From Chloroflexota bacterium (GTDB lineage Bacteria; Chloroflexota; UBA11872; VXOZ01), in NCBI GenBank assembly GCA_028874195.1, contig JAPPLM010000013.1:1-59859 (forward strand): 59,859 nt of DNA, written 5' to 3'. The number at the start of each line of letters is the position of its first letter. Positions within the stretch are counted from its first letter, which is position 1. The position numbers were made by a program, and so were the translations under genes. Below the pieces are notes generated by a model. That model was not told the origin of the DNA, ran no database searches, and saw only the letters and a program-made list of their open reading frames with translations. Positions 9,401-16,883 of the stretch are shown in pieces.

Positions 9401-9593
9401 GTATGTTGGCGTGACCGACGGAGAGGCAGATCAAGCCAACGTTGCGGCGATGCTGAGCGCGCATGGCGACGCGGTGGCCCAAGAGACGCTGTCCCTTCGT
9501 GTTGAGCCGTCTGTTGCGCCGGAGGACGCGCATCAGGAGGATGTTGACCTGAACGGCATCGCGGTGACGCTTGGCGTGGAACGGGCATCCTAA
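6423..9593 (+). CDS. ileS: Isoleucyl-tRNA synthetase
   Basis: Class I synthetase charging tRNA-Ile, 1056 residues. The HIGH box is an unusual HHAWG (residues 59-63, after ANNPMGV) and the KMSKS box is MHKSH (598-602). The CP1 editing domain keeps TTPWTLAANT and HIAPGCGAEDY. Zinc-type CxxC pairs (CWRCG, CEDCD, CADCG) are present. The C-terminus has the anticodon-binding domain plus the DUF5915 extension typical of the eukaryote-like, often mupirocin-insensitive, IleS class (family knowledge; resistance is inference). I choose the TTG at 6423 because AGGAGG at 6411-6416 sits six bases before it. An ATG at 6402 lies upstream of that site and would add seven basic residues. No T-box leader is evident. 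Confidence 0.95.
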   Translation: MAGFKEVSRDLDFPSMEHRILKFWEDTAAFNKLVEKNKDNPRWSFIDGPITANNPMGVHHAWGRTYKDVYQRFKAMQGYAQRYQNGFDCQGLWLEVEVEKDLGFDSKHEIEEFGLDNFSRECRKRVEHFSTVQTNQSIRLGQWMDWDNSYYTMDDANIEHIWYFLKRCHEKGWLYKGWRSMPWCIRCGTSLSQHELVGTDTYREVTHPSITLRLPVKGRENEYFMVWTTTPWTLAANTALAVHPDLTYVAAESNGDTYYLSKGTLESVGRGKLNAVREFAGAELVGLEYVGPWPDLPAQQGFATKVVGWDIVGEEEGTGIVHIAPGCGAEDYELSQEHGLHVIVPIDGDGNYVEGFGSLSGRNITETNEPIFDTLEEAGIVYRIEDYTHRYPVCWRCGEEVAFRLVEEWFISAEEIRSQMLAENQTVDWVPEYGRKRMDDWLINMGDWCISRKRFWGLPLPFYHCEDCDHVTIVGTVAELEERATDAAKVRALPELHRPWIDEITINCADCGAEASRIPEVGDCWLDAGIVPFSTLGYLEGSAEWGKWYPADWVSEMREQIRLWFYALAFMSVTLEDVRPYRNVLIYEKVNDEHGRPMHKSHGNAIWFDDAVEQMGADVMRWLYCESNTQQNLNFGYGVAADVKRRLLLFWNVYNFFVTYARLEDFDPTKVSVPLEVRSILDRWIIALLHKLVRDVTDDLERFDAYSASRRVNNFIEQLSTWYVRRGRRRYWKSGQDRDTLSAYVTLYEVLTTLTRTIAPVMPFLTEEVYQNLVRGVDTGAPESVHHTEWPRYNASLIDEDLLAHMGLAQQVVSLGRAARSTSKIKVRQPLPEMLVHVKTADEQAGLERLQEHILSELNVKSIRFVGPDEELVTYELKPRFKLLGPKYGRQVKAIAAALGQTDAQAGARLVAQGEPVSVVVDGESIELLPEEVDVQARERADYSVATEEGYLVALHTEITPELEREGMARELIHHIQNLRREADFALSDRIVTYVGVTDGEADQANVAAMLSAHGDAVAQETLSLRVEPSVAPEDAHQEDVDLNGIAVTLGVERAS

Positions 9594-9739
9594 GCGGTCC
9601 AGGTTTGCAGGGCGAATGAATAGGAGCGCTCCCAGACCAATCAGCGTCTGAATTGCTTGAATGCGAAGTAGCGTACGTTAACTTGAATTGAGTTCTAATC
9701 GTAGTCTGACTACATATCCACAACGAAAGGAAGATCGAA

Positions 9740-10201
9740 ATGGCTGAGAATGCGCAGACGTTGCCCCGTATTTTCAAGTGGTTCGCTGAAGGCAAGATCG
9801 CTGCCTCCGGTTTCCCAGAGACCGAAGAGGAACTTTGCGCGGTGGCGGCGCAGGGTATTTCACACATCGTCGCTGCCTCCCGCAAAGAGCCGGATACTGA
9901 AGCCATCGCACGCCTCGGCATGACGGTCGAGACTTTCAAAGGCGCGAGCAGCGACGTGGCGACCCTTGATGCTGCGGTGGAATCCCTGCACGCGGCGGCT
10001 TTACGCGACGAAAAAGCCCTCGTTCACTGAGGCTCCGGTTTCGGCGGGGCCGGTACGGTCCTGGCAGGGTACTTGGTGAAGTACGAAGGCTACGCGCCGG
10101 CAGATGCCGTGCAGGCGCTGCGCGATTTTCGTCCCGGCGACTTGAAGGGCGATGAGGTGGACGCGTTCATCGCCGACTACGCGGAGAGTCTGAGCTCTTA
10201 G
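9740..10201 (+). CDS. Dual-specificity-phosphatase-like protein with in-frame TGA at the catalytic Cys position
   Basis: The frame begins at an ATG with a GAAAGGAAG site. It reads like the small cysteine-phosphatase (PTP/DSP) family up to KALVH, meets TGA at 10028-10030 (codon 97), and continues in frame as GSGFGGAGTVLAGYLVKYEG to a TAG at 10201. In the family signature HCxxGxGRxGT the TGA replaces the catalytic Cys. The codon for the phosphate-binding Arg is GGG (Gly, 10046-10048), and no clear general-acid Asp is seen. A strong terminator starts 29 bases after the TAG, which supports a 153-codon gene. It may be a decayed gene, a pseudo-enzyme, a base error or a selenoprotein; loss of the Arg argues against an active enzyme. 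Strict translation stops at 10030. Confidence 0.65.
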
Positions 10202-10229
10202 TTGCTTACTGCACCAAGACTGAGAATCC

Positions 10230-10268
10230 AAAAAGCCCGCTACGATCAAAGTAGCGGGCTTCTCTTTT
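10230..10268 (+). terminator. Rho-independent terminator after the phosphatase-like gene
   Basis: AGCCCGCTAC (10234-10243), a seven-base loop, the exact complement (10251-10260), then TCTCTTTT. With AAAA on its left it can also work on the other strand, ending the leftward transcript from 10603. Confidence 0.9.
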
Positions 10269-10327
10269 GCAAGTCTTTTCAACTAAGCAACAGAACCTGT
10301 AACAAATTAGTGTAAGGAACTCGGTAC

Positions 10328-10603
10328 CTAGTTTGGAATGAGCTCCAATGCCGCCAATACACCCGCCAATGCTACAAACAACAAGACGAACTGAATCGTT
10401 AGCTGGTTGAAGCGCTTCTCCAATTGGCTAAAGCGCCTCTCCATCCGCAACTCCAAAGCTTGCAACCCCGTGCTGAGGTCTGTCTTCGTAGCGAGTTCGC
10501 CATGCACCGTGCTTACTAGGCCAACGAGTGCCTCAGCCTGTGACTCGTCGAAGCCTGATCCTGTGAGCATCTTTACTGCTTTGTGGGTGTCAAGCACTGC
10601 CAT
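10328..10603 (-). CDS. Small DUF1640/CCDC90-like membrane coiled-coil protein
   Basis: A 91-residue protein. An N-terminal helical segment (FDESQAEALVGLV, residues 18-30) resembles the DUF1640/CCDC90 family. A KTDLSTGLQALE stretch and a heptad coiled coil (about 50-68) follow, and a single C-terminal membrane helix (VLLFVALAGVLAALEL) ends the chain. The family usually forms membrane-anchored coiled-coil oligomers; in mitochondria, members regulate the calcium uniporter. The bacterial role is unknown. It starts at an ATG and lies 50 bases after another small membrane coiled-coil gene in the same direction, so the two may be cotranscribed. Confidence 0.7.
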   Translation of the reverse strand: MAVLDTHKAVKMLTGSGFDESQAEALVGLVSTVHGELATKTDLSTGLQALELRMERRFSQLEKRFNQLTIQFVLLFVALAGVLAALELIPN

Positions 10604-10653
10604 TCGTTGCTCTCTTCGGCGGCATTCACGGACCGAATTAACTCCGATCTGGG

Positions 10654-10869
10654 CTAACCATGCTTGTTGGGCGCGTTGGCATCCGATCCTTTGGCACTTG
10701 CGAAGTAGCCTTCCAGTAGTCCTTCAATACGAGCAAGCCTTTGCTCAATACCAGACACGCGGCTTTCAAGGCTGGACATGCGACCGTCAAGGCTGCGGAA
10801 TTGCAGCATGCTGAATCCACCAACTACAACGCCGGTGACAATAACAGTCGTATTAGATTCCCAGCCCAT
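10654..10869 (-). CDS. Small N-terminally anchored coiled-coil protein
   Basis: A 71-residue protein: a short N-terminus, one membrane helix (VIVTGVVVGGFSML, residues 9-22), then a heptad-like region (SLDGRMSSLESRVSGIEQRL) ending in EGLLEGYF and a hydrophilic tail. The layout mirrors the 61-residue protein at 22282-22467 (…LEGYLLRHVF), so the two look like distant members of one family. No enzymatic motif is present. It lies upstream of the DUF1640-like gene with inverse topology (anchor at the N- rather than C-terminus), so the products could pair at the membrane (inference). Confidence 0.55.
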   Translation of the reverse strand: MGWESNTTVIVTGVVVGGFSMLQFRSLDGRMSSLESRVSGIEQRLARIEGLLEGYFASAKGSDANAPNKHG

Positions 10870-11059
10870 GCACTTCTCCTCAAGCCATCTAGTTCAATAT
10901 ACCAAGTAGTTCACTACTTTGCAACAGTATCCTTTGCCGAACAAACACTGTTGCTTGCAGCTTGCTCAACTGCACTTCGCCAAAACACCTGCCTTAGCGG
11001 ACCACGGGCATTTATTCCAGGAAACGGTCCGAAAGCCCACACGATCTTTCAGCGCCAAT

Positions 11060-12397
11060 TCAGACTTTCGGTACTTGAGGATTCGGCTCCGGCCGGATGT
11101 GCTGCGCCAGGAACGCCACGAGTTCCCCAATCGGCACACGTTCCTGCTCCATGCTGTCGCGATGGCGCACGGTCACCGTGTTGTCGTCTTTGGTCTCAAA
11201 GTCCACGGTAATGCCGAACGGCGTGCCGACCTCGTCCTGCCGGCGGTAGCGGCGGCCGATGCTGCCACTTTCGTCGTAGAAGACATCCCAGTGCAACTGC
11301 AAGTCCGCCACGATCTCCTTGGCGATGTCCGGCAAGCCGCCCTTCTTCACCAGCGGCAAGACCGCCGCCTTGATGGGGGCGAGAAACGGATGGAAGCGCA
11401 ACACGACCCGCGAATCACCCTTGGCGTCAATGTCCTGGTCGTAGGCGTCGAGCAGGAATGTAAGAAGCGCGCGGTCAGCCCCGGCGGCGGGCTCGATGAC
11501 GTAGGGTGAGACGTGTTCCTTGTTCTGCTCGTCGTAGAACGTGAGGTCTTGGCCGGTAGCCTCACTGTGACTGCGCAGGTCGTAGTCGGTGCGGTTTGAA
11601 ATGCCTTCCAACTCACCCCAGCCGAACGGAAACTGATACTCGATGTCCCAACAGTACTTGGCATAGAAGGCCAGTTCGTCATCGCCGTGCTGGCGCAAGC
11701 GCAGGTTCTCCTCCTTTACGCCGTAAGCGACGTACCATTGGCGCCGCGCTTCCAGCCAATAGGCGTGCCAGTGGTCGTCGGTGCCCGGCTCGCAGAAGAA
11801 CTCCAACTCCATCTGCTCGAACTCGCGCTGGCGGAAGATGAAGTTTCCGGTCGTAATCTCGTTGCGGTATGACTTGCCGATCTGCGCAATGCCGAACGGC
11901 AGCCGTTGCCGCGACGAATTGAGCACGTTCTTGAAGTTCACGAACATACCCTGCGCGGTCTCCGGGCGCATGAAGGCAACGGCGGAATCATCTTCCACGG
12001 GTCCGACGTGCGTCTTGAACATGGTGAGGAAACGGCGTGGATCGGTGAACTCGCCGTCGCAATTGGGGCACGACTCGCCTTCGAGATGGTCGACGCGAAA
12101 GCGCTGGTGGCAACTCGTGCACTCCACGAGCGTATCGGCAAAGTGGGAAGCGTGACCGGTGGTCTGCCACACGCTGGGGTTCATGATGACGCCGGTCTCC
12201 ACGCCGACGACGTTATCACGCGTGCGCACCGTATTGTGCCACCACGCTTCGCGCACGTTGCGTTTCAGCGCGATGCCCAGCGGCCCGTAGTCCCAAAAAC
12301 TCTCAAAACCACCGTAGATTTCGCTGGAGGGATAGACGAATCCCCGCCGTTTGCACAGGCTTACGATCTCTTCCATGGTGTCGGATTTTGCTGCCAA
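11060..12397 (-). CDS. glyS: Glycyl-tRNA synthetase, dimeric class II type
   Basis: Charges tRNA-Gly; this is the single-chain eukaryote/archaea/Gram-positive form, not the two-subunit GlyQ/GlyS. RRGFVYPSSEIYGG and FWDYGPLG mark motif 1 and the glycine pocket. CTSCHQRF plus CPNCD form a zinc site, and FRPE-type class II residues (FMRPETAQGMF) and a C-terminal anticodon-binding domain follow. The open frame begins with a GTG at 12412 that overlaps the recO stop, but AAGGGAG sits inside it, five bases before a TTG at 12397. That TTG gives the typical MAAKSDTMEEIV beginning (445 residues), so I use it. It forms an operon with recO. Confidence 0.94.
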   Translation of the reverse strand: MAAKSDTMEEIVSLCKRRGFVYPSSEIYGGFESFWDYGPLGIALKRNVREAWWHNTVRTRDNVVGVETGVIMNPSVWQTTGHASHFADTLVECTSCHQRFRVDHLEGESCPNCDGEFTDPRRFLTMFKTHVGPVEDDSAVAFMRPETAQGMFVNFKNVLNSSRQRLPFGIAQIGKSYRNEITTGNFIFRQREFEQMELEFFCEPGTDDHWHAYWLEARRQWYVAYGVKEENLRLRQHGDDELAFYAKYCWDIEYQFPFGWGELEGISNRTDYDLRSHSEATGQDLTFYDEQNKEHVSPYVIEPAAGADRALLTFLLDAYDQDIDAKGDSRVVLRFHPFLAPIKAAVLPLVKKGGLPDIAKEIVADLQLHWDVFYDESGSIGRRYRRQDEVGTPFGITVDFETKDDNTVTVRHRDSMEQERVPIGELVAFLAQHIRPEPNPQVPKV

Positions 12398-12408
12398 CGT
12401 GACTCCCT

Positions 12409-13173
12409 TCACGACTGTGTCTTCAACGCGCGCATACGCTCCAGAAAAGGTGTAGTCTTTAGGTCCTGCTCGGCGACGTAACGCACAAACGTATCTGCGG
12501 TCTCTTCAAGCTGGGTGGTTGTGGCGGGGTCCACTTGCAGACGTTCCACGGTCTGCAGCGGCTCTTGTGCCAACCAGCGGAGGCACTTGATCGCGCGCAC
12601 CGCAATTGGCGATCCTGTAACTCCCCCGCACGGTGCGCACACCACGCCGCCGCTATCCGGTCGCGCCCGGTTGCCATCTTCGGAGAGCGCATTGCCGCAC
12701 CGGGCACACTCTTGTAGCTGGGCCTGGTACCCGAGGGTCGCCAATAGCTGTAGTTTATAGGCTACCAACACCAGCGGCAAGGCAGTCGTAACCGCCAGCG
12801 CGCTCAGCGCCTTGACGAGCAAGATGAATTCGGCGTGCGCTTCCACCTCTTCTTCGACCAGAATGTGCGCGGTCTCCACGGCTTGATAGGCGTAGGGCAA
12901 ACGGTTGAGATCGGTGCGTAGCTCCGGGAACGTCTGCACGGTCTCCGCCTGCACGACCAGGTCCAAGCTCCGCCGGCGCACTACGAAGACCTTGGCCAGC
13001 GTGAAGAGTTCCAAGTGTCCCGCCATGCGGCTCGCGGGCCGGCGCACGCCCTTGGCAATGACATTCAGCCGTCCCCGGTCGGGCGTAAGCAGAGTGAGCC
13101 GTCTATCGGCCTCCTGAAAGTCCGACCGCCGCAGGACGATTGCTTCCGCGATGTAGGTGCGTTCTCTTGCCAT
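12409..13173 (-). CDS. recO: DNA repair protein RecO
   Basis: A recombination mediator that, with RecR, loads RecA onto SSB-coated single strands and anneals complementary strands. The 254 residues are normal. The N-terminal OB-fold begins TYIAEAIVLRRSDFQEADRRL, the middle is helical, and a zinc-type site is formed by CARCG and CAPCG. The ATG start opens an apparent two-gene unit whose stop touches the reading frame of glycyl-tRNA synthetase. RecO is often placed next to glyS or era in bacteria, which supports the call. Confidence 0.92.
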   Translation of the reverse strand: MARERTYIAEAIVLRRSDFQEADRRLTLLTPDRGRLNVIAKGVRRPASRMAGHLELFTLAKVFVVRRRSLDLVVQAETVQTFPELRTDLNRLPYAYQAVETAHILVEEEVEAHAEFILLVKALSALAVTTALPLVLVAYKLQLLATLGYQAQLQECARCGNALSEDGNRARPDSGGVVCAPCGGVTGSPIAVRAIKCLRWLAQEPLQTVERLQVDPATTTQLEETADTFVRYVAEQDLKTTPFLERMRALKTQS

Positions 13174-13605
13174 GCCCGCTCAATGATCGCCACGATCAAA
13201 GGAGACTCTTGCGCCACTCCGACAAGCACACGTGATTTAGCTGAAACGGTGAGGATTCCCCCACCCTGGCTCTGTTCTCAGGGAGAGGGATTTCCCTCGC
13301 TCACTGTAGCGGCTATTGCAAAGGGCCCTAGAGTGCCAGCCAAGACCCACCCGCTGCCGTGAACCTCATGGGAGGAAAGATACTGATCCTCAGTTTGGCG
13401 CACCCCGCCGGCTATTTTCTGCTGGAATTGCGGAAGGCTGCGAACTCACGAATTCACAGCCTCGTTCTTGAATCGGGACGAGAAGCAGATTGCCGTCTAC
13501 GCAAGCACGGCGAAACACGTCCGACCCCAAAGGAGGAGTCCGCCACTTTCTGCACTGCGTTAGCCTTAGGCTGGCGCGAGCGGCGGGAGCCCCCATCGCA
13601 AGGGG
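13174..13605. other. Intergenic region with one palindromic repeat
   Basis: No gene is supported over 432 bases. At 13256-13290 a CACCCTGGCTCTGTTCTCAGGGAGAGGG hairpin-type repeat is a copy of the one at 40957-40988. An open frame crossing 13359-13691 runs into the oppositely oriented CNNM gene and has no recognisable protein features. Confidence 0.5.
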
Positions 13606-14937
13606 CTAGCCTTCCCTGCTTCCTTCATCCGTTTCAGCCCCATTCTCGACAGTCTCGGTGTGGGGTTCCTTGCGTACGAGGACTTTCTTAATGCGCCTGC
13701 CTTCTACGGCCAGCACTGAAACCGTAATGCCGTCGAGTTGCAGTTCATCGCCTTCGTCGGCCATGCGGCCAAGGTGTGCAAAGATGATGCCGCCCAGGGT
13801 ATCGACCTCTTCGTTCTCCAGGCTGATTCCCAGCGAGTCGTTGAGGTCGTGCATGCTTATCGCCGGGTCGACCACCGCCTCCAATTCGTTCACCATTTCC
13901 ACCTGCGGCTCTTCGACGTCGTGCTCGTCCTGGATTTCGCCGACGATCTCTTCCAGCACGTCTTCAATCGTCACGAGGCCGGCAACGCCGCCGAATTCGT
14001 CCACGCAGATGGCCGCGTGGACGCGCTTCTGCCGCATTTCTTGCAGAAAATCGCTAACCTTCTTTGATTCAGGTATGAAATACGGTTCGCGCATAACATC
14101 GCGCACCAGCGTATCGAGCTTGTCAGACTCTACGTACGGCAGAATGTCTTTCACATAGACAACGCCCTTGATGTTGTCAATCGTCTCTTCATAGACCGGA
14201 ATGCGCGAATAGCCGTGTTCGGAGGACGTGTGGATAGCGTCAGCCAGAGTACTGTCGCTTTCCAAAGTGATAATGTCAACGCGGGGAGACATGATGTCAC
14301 CGACGGTCAATTCACCCAGCTCGAACACGCCGTAGATCATCTCGCGCTCGCCCTCTTCGATCGCCCCTTCCTTGCCGCCGGTATCGACCATGAGCTTGAT
14401 CTCTTCTTCGGTGACCGTCGGCACCGTGGTGAGCGCCTCTTTGCCGAAGCGATGCGTGATGAGGTTGCTCGAGCGGGAGATCAGCCACACGAGGGGATGG
14501 AAGACCGTTTGGATGACCAGGATTGCCCGTGCCGAAAACAGGGCGAACCGCTCAGCATGGGTGATGGCCATGGTCTTGGGCACGATTTCGCCCAGGGCAA
14601 TGCTGAAAAAGGCGATCCCCAGCGTGATCAGGATCACGGCGATCACATGGTTGCCGATGACATCACCAAGATCGTCGGAGAAACTCACCGCGCCAATGGC
14701 GGACGCGAGGAAGCCGACCGTTGTGATCGCGATCTGGATAGTCGTCAGGAATCGCTCGATATTCTGGTGAAAGCCTCGCACAATGCGCGCGTTGGCCACG
14801 CCCTCTTCAGCCAGTTGTTGTATGCGCACACGGCTTACGGAAATTACCGAGGTTTCTGTCGCTGCAAAGAACCCGTTGAAAATCGTCAGGATGAGAATTC
14901 CAAGAATCTGACCCCAACTTGACGGATCCAAAATCAA
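13606..14937 (-). CDS. CNNM/CorC-family membrane protein (DUF21, tandem CBS, CorC_HlyC)
   Basis: Members of this family export or sense divalent cations (Mg/Co) and are often mis-named hemolysins. Residues 1-190 form the DUF21 membrane domain with three or four helices and the conserved NGFFAATE near the N-terminus plus GEIVPKTMA. Residues about 205-330 hold a CBS pair (MSPRVDIITLE; SKKVSDFLQEM; DEFGGVAGLVTIEDVLEEIVGEI). Residues about 345-425 form the CorC_HlyC domain, and an acidic tail ends the chain. The start is TTG. AAGGAG lies three bases before the TTG at 14937 and nine before a second TTG at 14931, so the true start may be two codons later. Confidence 0.92.
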   Translation of the reverse strand: MILDPSSWGQILGILILTIFNGFFAATETSVISVSRVRIQQLAEEGVANARIVRGFHQNIERFLTTIQIAITTVGFLASAIGAVSFSDDLGDVIGNHVIAVILITLGIAFFSIALGEIVPKTMAITHAERFALFSARAILVIQTVFHPLVWLISRSSNLITHRFGKEALTTVPTVTEEEIKLMVDTGGKEGAIEEGEREMIYGVFELGELTVGDIMSPRVDIITLESDSTLADAIHTSSEHGYSRIPVYEETIDNIKGVVYVKDILPYVESDKLDTLVRDVMREPYFIPESKKVSDFLQEMRQKRVHAAICVDEFGGVAGLVTIEDVLEEIVGEIQDEHDVEEPQVEMVNELEAVVDPAISMHDLNDSLGISLENEEVDTLGGIIFAHLGRMADEGDELQLDGITVSVLAVEGRRIKKVLVRKEPHTETVENGAETDEGSREG

Positions 14938-15031
14938 TCACTCCTTGCTAAAGCACGCCCTTCCTGCCACTCCACCACGCTTGATCATGAAATCCCGAAA
15001 CTAAAGACTACATCATCTTGCTTTTACCTGA

Positions 15032-16429
15032 TTATGCACCCTTCTTCTCGCCGGTGCTGTCTTGCTCCGCATCTGCAGGCAGGGCGCGCACCCCGCGCAC
15101 ACGCGCGGGCACGCCGTAGGCCTTCGCCTGCGGAGGTACATCCCGCGTCACCACCGAGCCGGCGCCGGTCATTGCCTTGCTGCCGACGCACACCGGCGCG
15201 ACCAGCAACGTGCCGCTGCCGATAAAGGCGCCCTCACCAATTTCCGTCACATGCTTGTCGGCGCCATCATAGTTGCACGTGATCGTGCCCGCGCCGACGT
15301 TCACGTCGTTTCCGACTACTGTATCACCTAAGTAGCCCACGTGGTGTATTTTGGCGCCGGGACTAACCCGTGTATTCTTGAGTTCGGCATAGTTGCCGAT
15401 CTCGACGTCGTGTGCGATGACGGTGCTAGGCCGCAAATGGGCGAACGGCCCGATGCGCACGTTCTCACCGACCTCCGCGCCCTCCAGCACCGATTCCATG
15501 ACCGTCACATTGGCGGCAAGGCGCGTGTCCTGCAGCCGCGCACTGGGTCCAATGATGCAGTTATCGCCAATTGCCGTATCACCGTAAAAATGGCAATTCG
15601 GCAGGATGGTTACGTCCCGTCCGAACGTCACCGTGTCATCGATCCAGACCGAGGCCGGATCGACCAAAGTGACACCGCCCCGCATTGCCCGCGTGCGAAT
15701 GCGTGCGCGCAGTGTGGTTTCCGCCAGCGCCAGGTCTGCCCGGTCCGCTACGAGAGTCAACTCGACGTCAGCGCCTGTGTGTTGCACCGTTTCAATTCTG
15801 GCGTCTTCCGCATGCGCAAGCGCGGCGAGCGAAGCGAGACAACCTTCGTCTTGGATCTGGACAGCGTCACGGTGCTCATAAAGCCACGCGCGCGAAGCGC
15901 ATATGACGCCGGTGCTGAAGAATTCCGCTCCTGGGTCTTGGCTTCCGTCAGCATCGGTCAGGATGCGTTCGATACGCCCTGCGGCATCGCGTACAAGGCC
16001 GCCACTGCTCTGTGGCGTGGCTGCAAGGGGAGCAGTCAGCACAACCAAGTCGCTCGCCGTTTCTTGTTGGCGCTGCACGAGCCGCGCCAATGTCTCTTCT
16101 GAGAGGAGAGGCATAGCGCCGGAGATGAGCAAAACCGAACCGACCGAGTCCGGAATTGCCGCGAACGCCGTTGCCAGCGAGTTGCCATCACTCCAGAACA
16201 CACAGTCGGGGGCAAAGCAATCCTGCAAGTGGGAGGTAGCAGTCTGATCACCGGCCACTACCGGGGAACAGCCCAGGTCGAGTGCGGCTTGGATGGAATA
16301 GGCGGCCATGGGGCGGCCGGCAAGCGCATGCAAGGACGTGGCGCGCCGCGACTGCATCCGCTCTGTCGGTCCGGTGGCCACAATGATGGCGGCAGTAGCT
16401 TGGTGAGGGTCTGGGTCGCTCTCTGTCAT
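15032..16429 (-). CDS. glmU: GlmU-like protein: intact acetyltransferase half, degenerate uridylyltransferase half
   Basis: Standard GlmU makes UDP-GlcNAc: the C-terminal left-handed beta helix acetylates GlcN-1-P and the N-terminal domain adds UMP. Here the C-terminal half (about 240-465) is canonical, with RIGPFAHLRP, HHVGYLGD (catalytic-type His) and NVGAGTITCNYDG. The N-terminal domain keeps the fold outline but not the chemistry: LAAGKGTRM is VATGPTERM (18-25), the PKVLH lysine is Thr31, GDxPL is GAMPL (metal Asp to Ala, residue 105), EINTG is EFFSTG (170-174), and VNNR is VADR. It probably acts only as a GlcN-1-P acetyltransferase, needing another uridylyltransferase (inference). The ATG start and length (465) are normal. 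Confidence 0.85.
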   Translation of the reverse strand: MTESDPDPHQATAAIIVATGPTERMQSRRATSLHALAGRPMAAYSIQAALDLGCSPVVAGDQTATSHLQDCFAPDCVFWSDGNSLATAFAAIPDSVGSVLLISGAMPLLSEETLARLVQRQQETASDLVVLTAPLAATPQSSGGLVRDAAGRIERILTDADGSQDPGAEFFSTGVICASRAWLYEHRDAVQIQDEGCLASLAALAHAEDARIETVQHTGADVELTLVADRADLALAETTLRARIRTRAMRGGVTLVDPASVWIDDTVTFGRDVTILPNCHFYGDTAIGDNCIIGPSARLQDTRLAANVTVMESVLEGAEVGENVRIGPFAHLRPSTVIAHDVEIGNYAELKNTRVSPGAKIHHVGYLGDTVVGNDVNVGAGTITCNYDGADKHVTEIGEGAFIGSGTLLVAPVCVGSKAMTGAGSVVTRDVPPQAKAYGVPARVRGVRALPADAEQDSTGEKKGA

Positions 16430-16580
16430 GGGCTATAAGGCAGCGCGGATCACGCACCGGCATCACGTGCCGGCTGCATGTCGCTTTGCAATGCAGTCAT
16501 CCATTGGACGCAATCGGTCGTCCTCCGGACGCAGTCTGCCTACACCCTTCCTCCTTGTGCGCCGCTCATATACCCGCGGC

Positions 16581-16651
16581 TGGGGCGGTAGGATTCGAAC
16601 CTACGTATGCGGGCTCCAAAGGCCCGTGCCTTACCGCTTGGCGACGCCCCA
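16581..16651 (-). tRNA. tRNA-Gln (anticodon TTG)
   Basis: Read on the minus strand, the acceptor arms TGGGGCG and CGCCCCA pair. The anticodon stem CGGGC/GCCCG carries the loop CTTTGGA with anticodon TTG, and the T arm shows GGTTCGAATCC. No CCA is encoded. It is 71 bases long. Confidence 0.93.
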
Positions 16652-16883
16652 CCTGATTCATCATATCCATGCCCTATGGGAGCGTCAAGTACATCAACAA
16701 AGGCGATATTTGTGCCGATTGTCTTGGTCTAGGGCTCATTAACTGCTGTGATGCTGCCGAGCTAACCGCAAAGTGGACACGGAACGAAACGACATCGCAT
16801 AGAGTCCTATCGTACCAACTGTGTCAACTCTTTGAATATGACTCGCCTCCCTGTAGCGAATAGGGCAAAGAGCCTCACCGCTA

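Noticed and set aside
13359-13691. 110-codon open frame in the gap before the CNNM gene
   Set aside because: It runs into the end of the opposite gene, includes low-complexity sequence and has no ribosome site or homology signal I can see.
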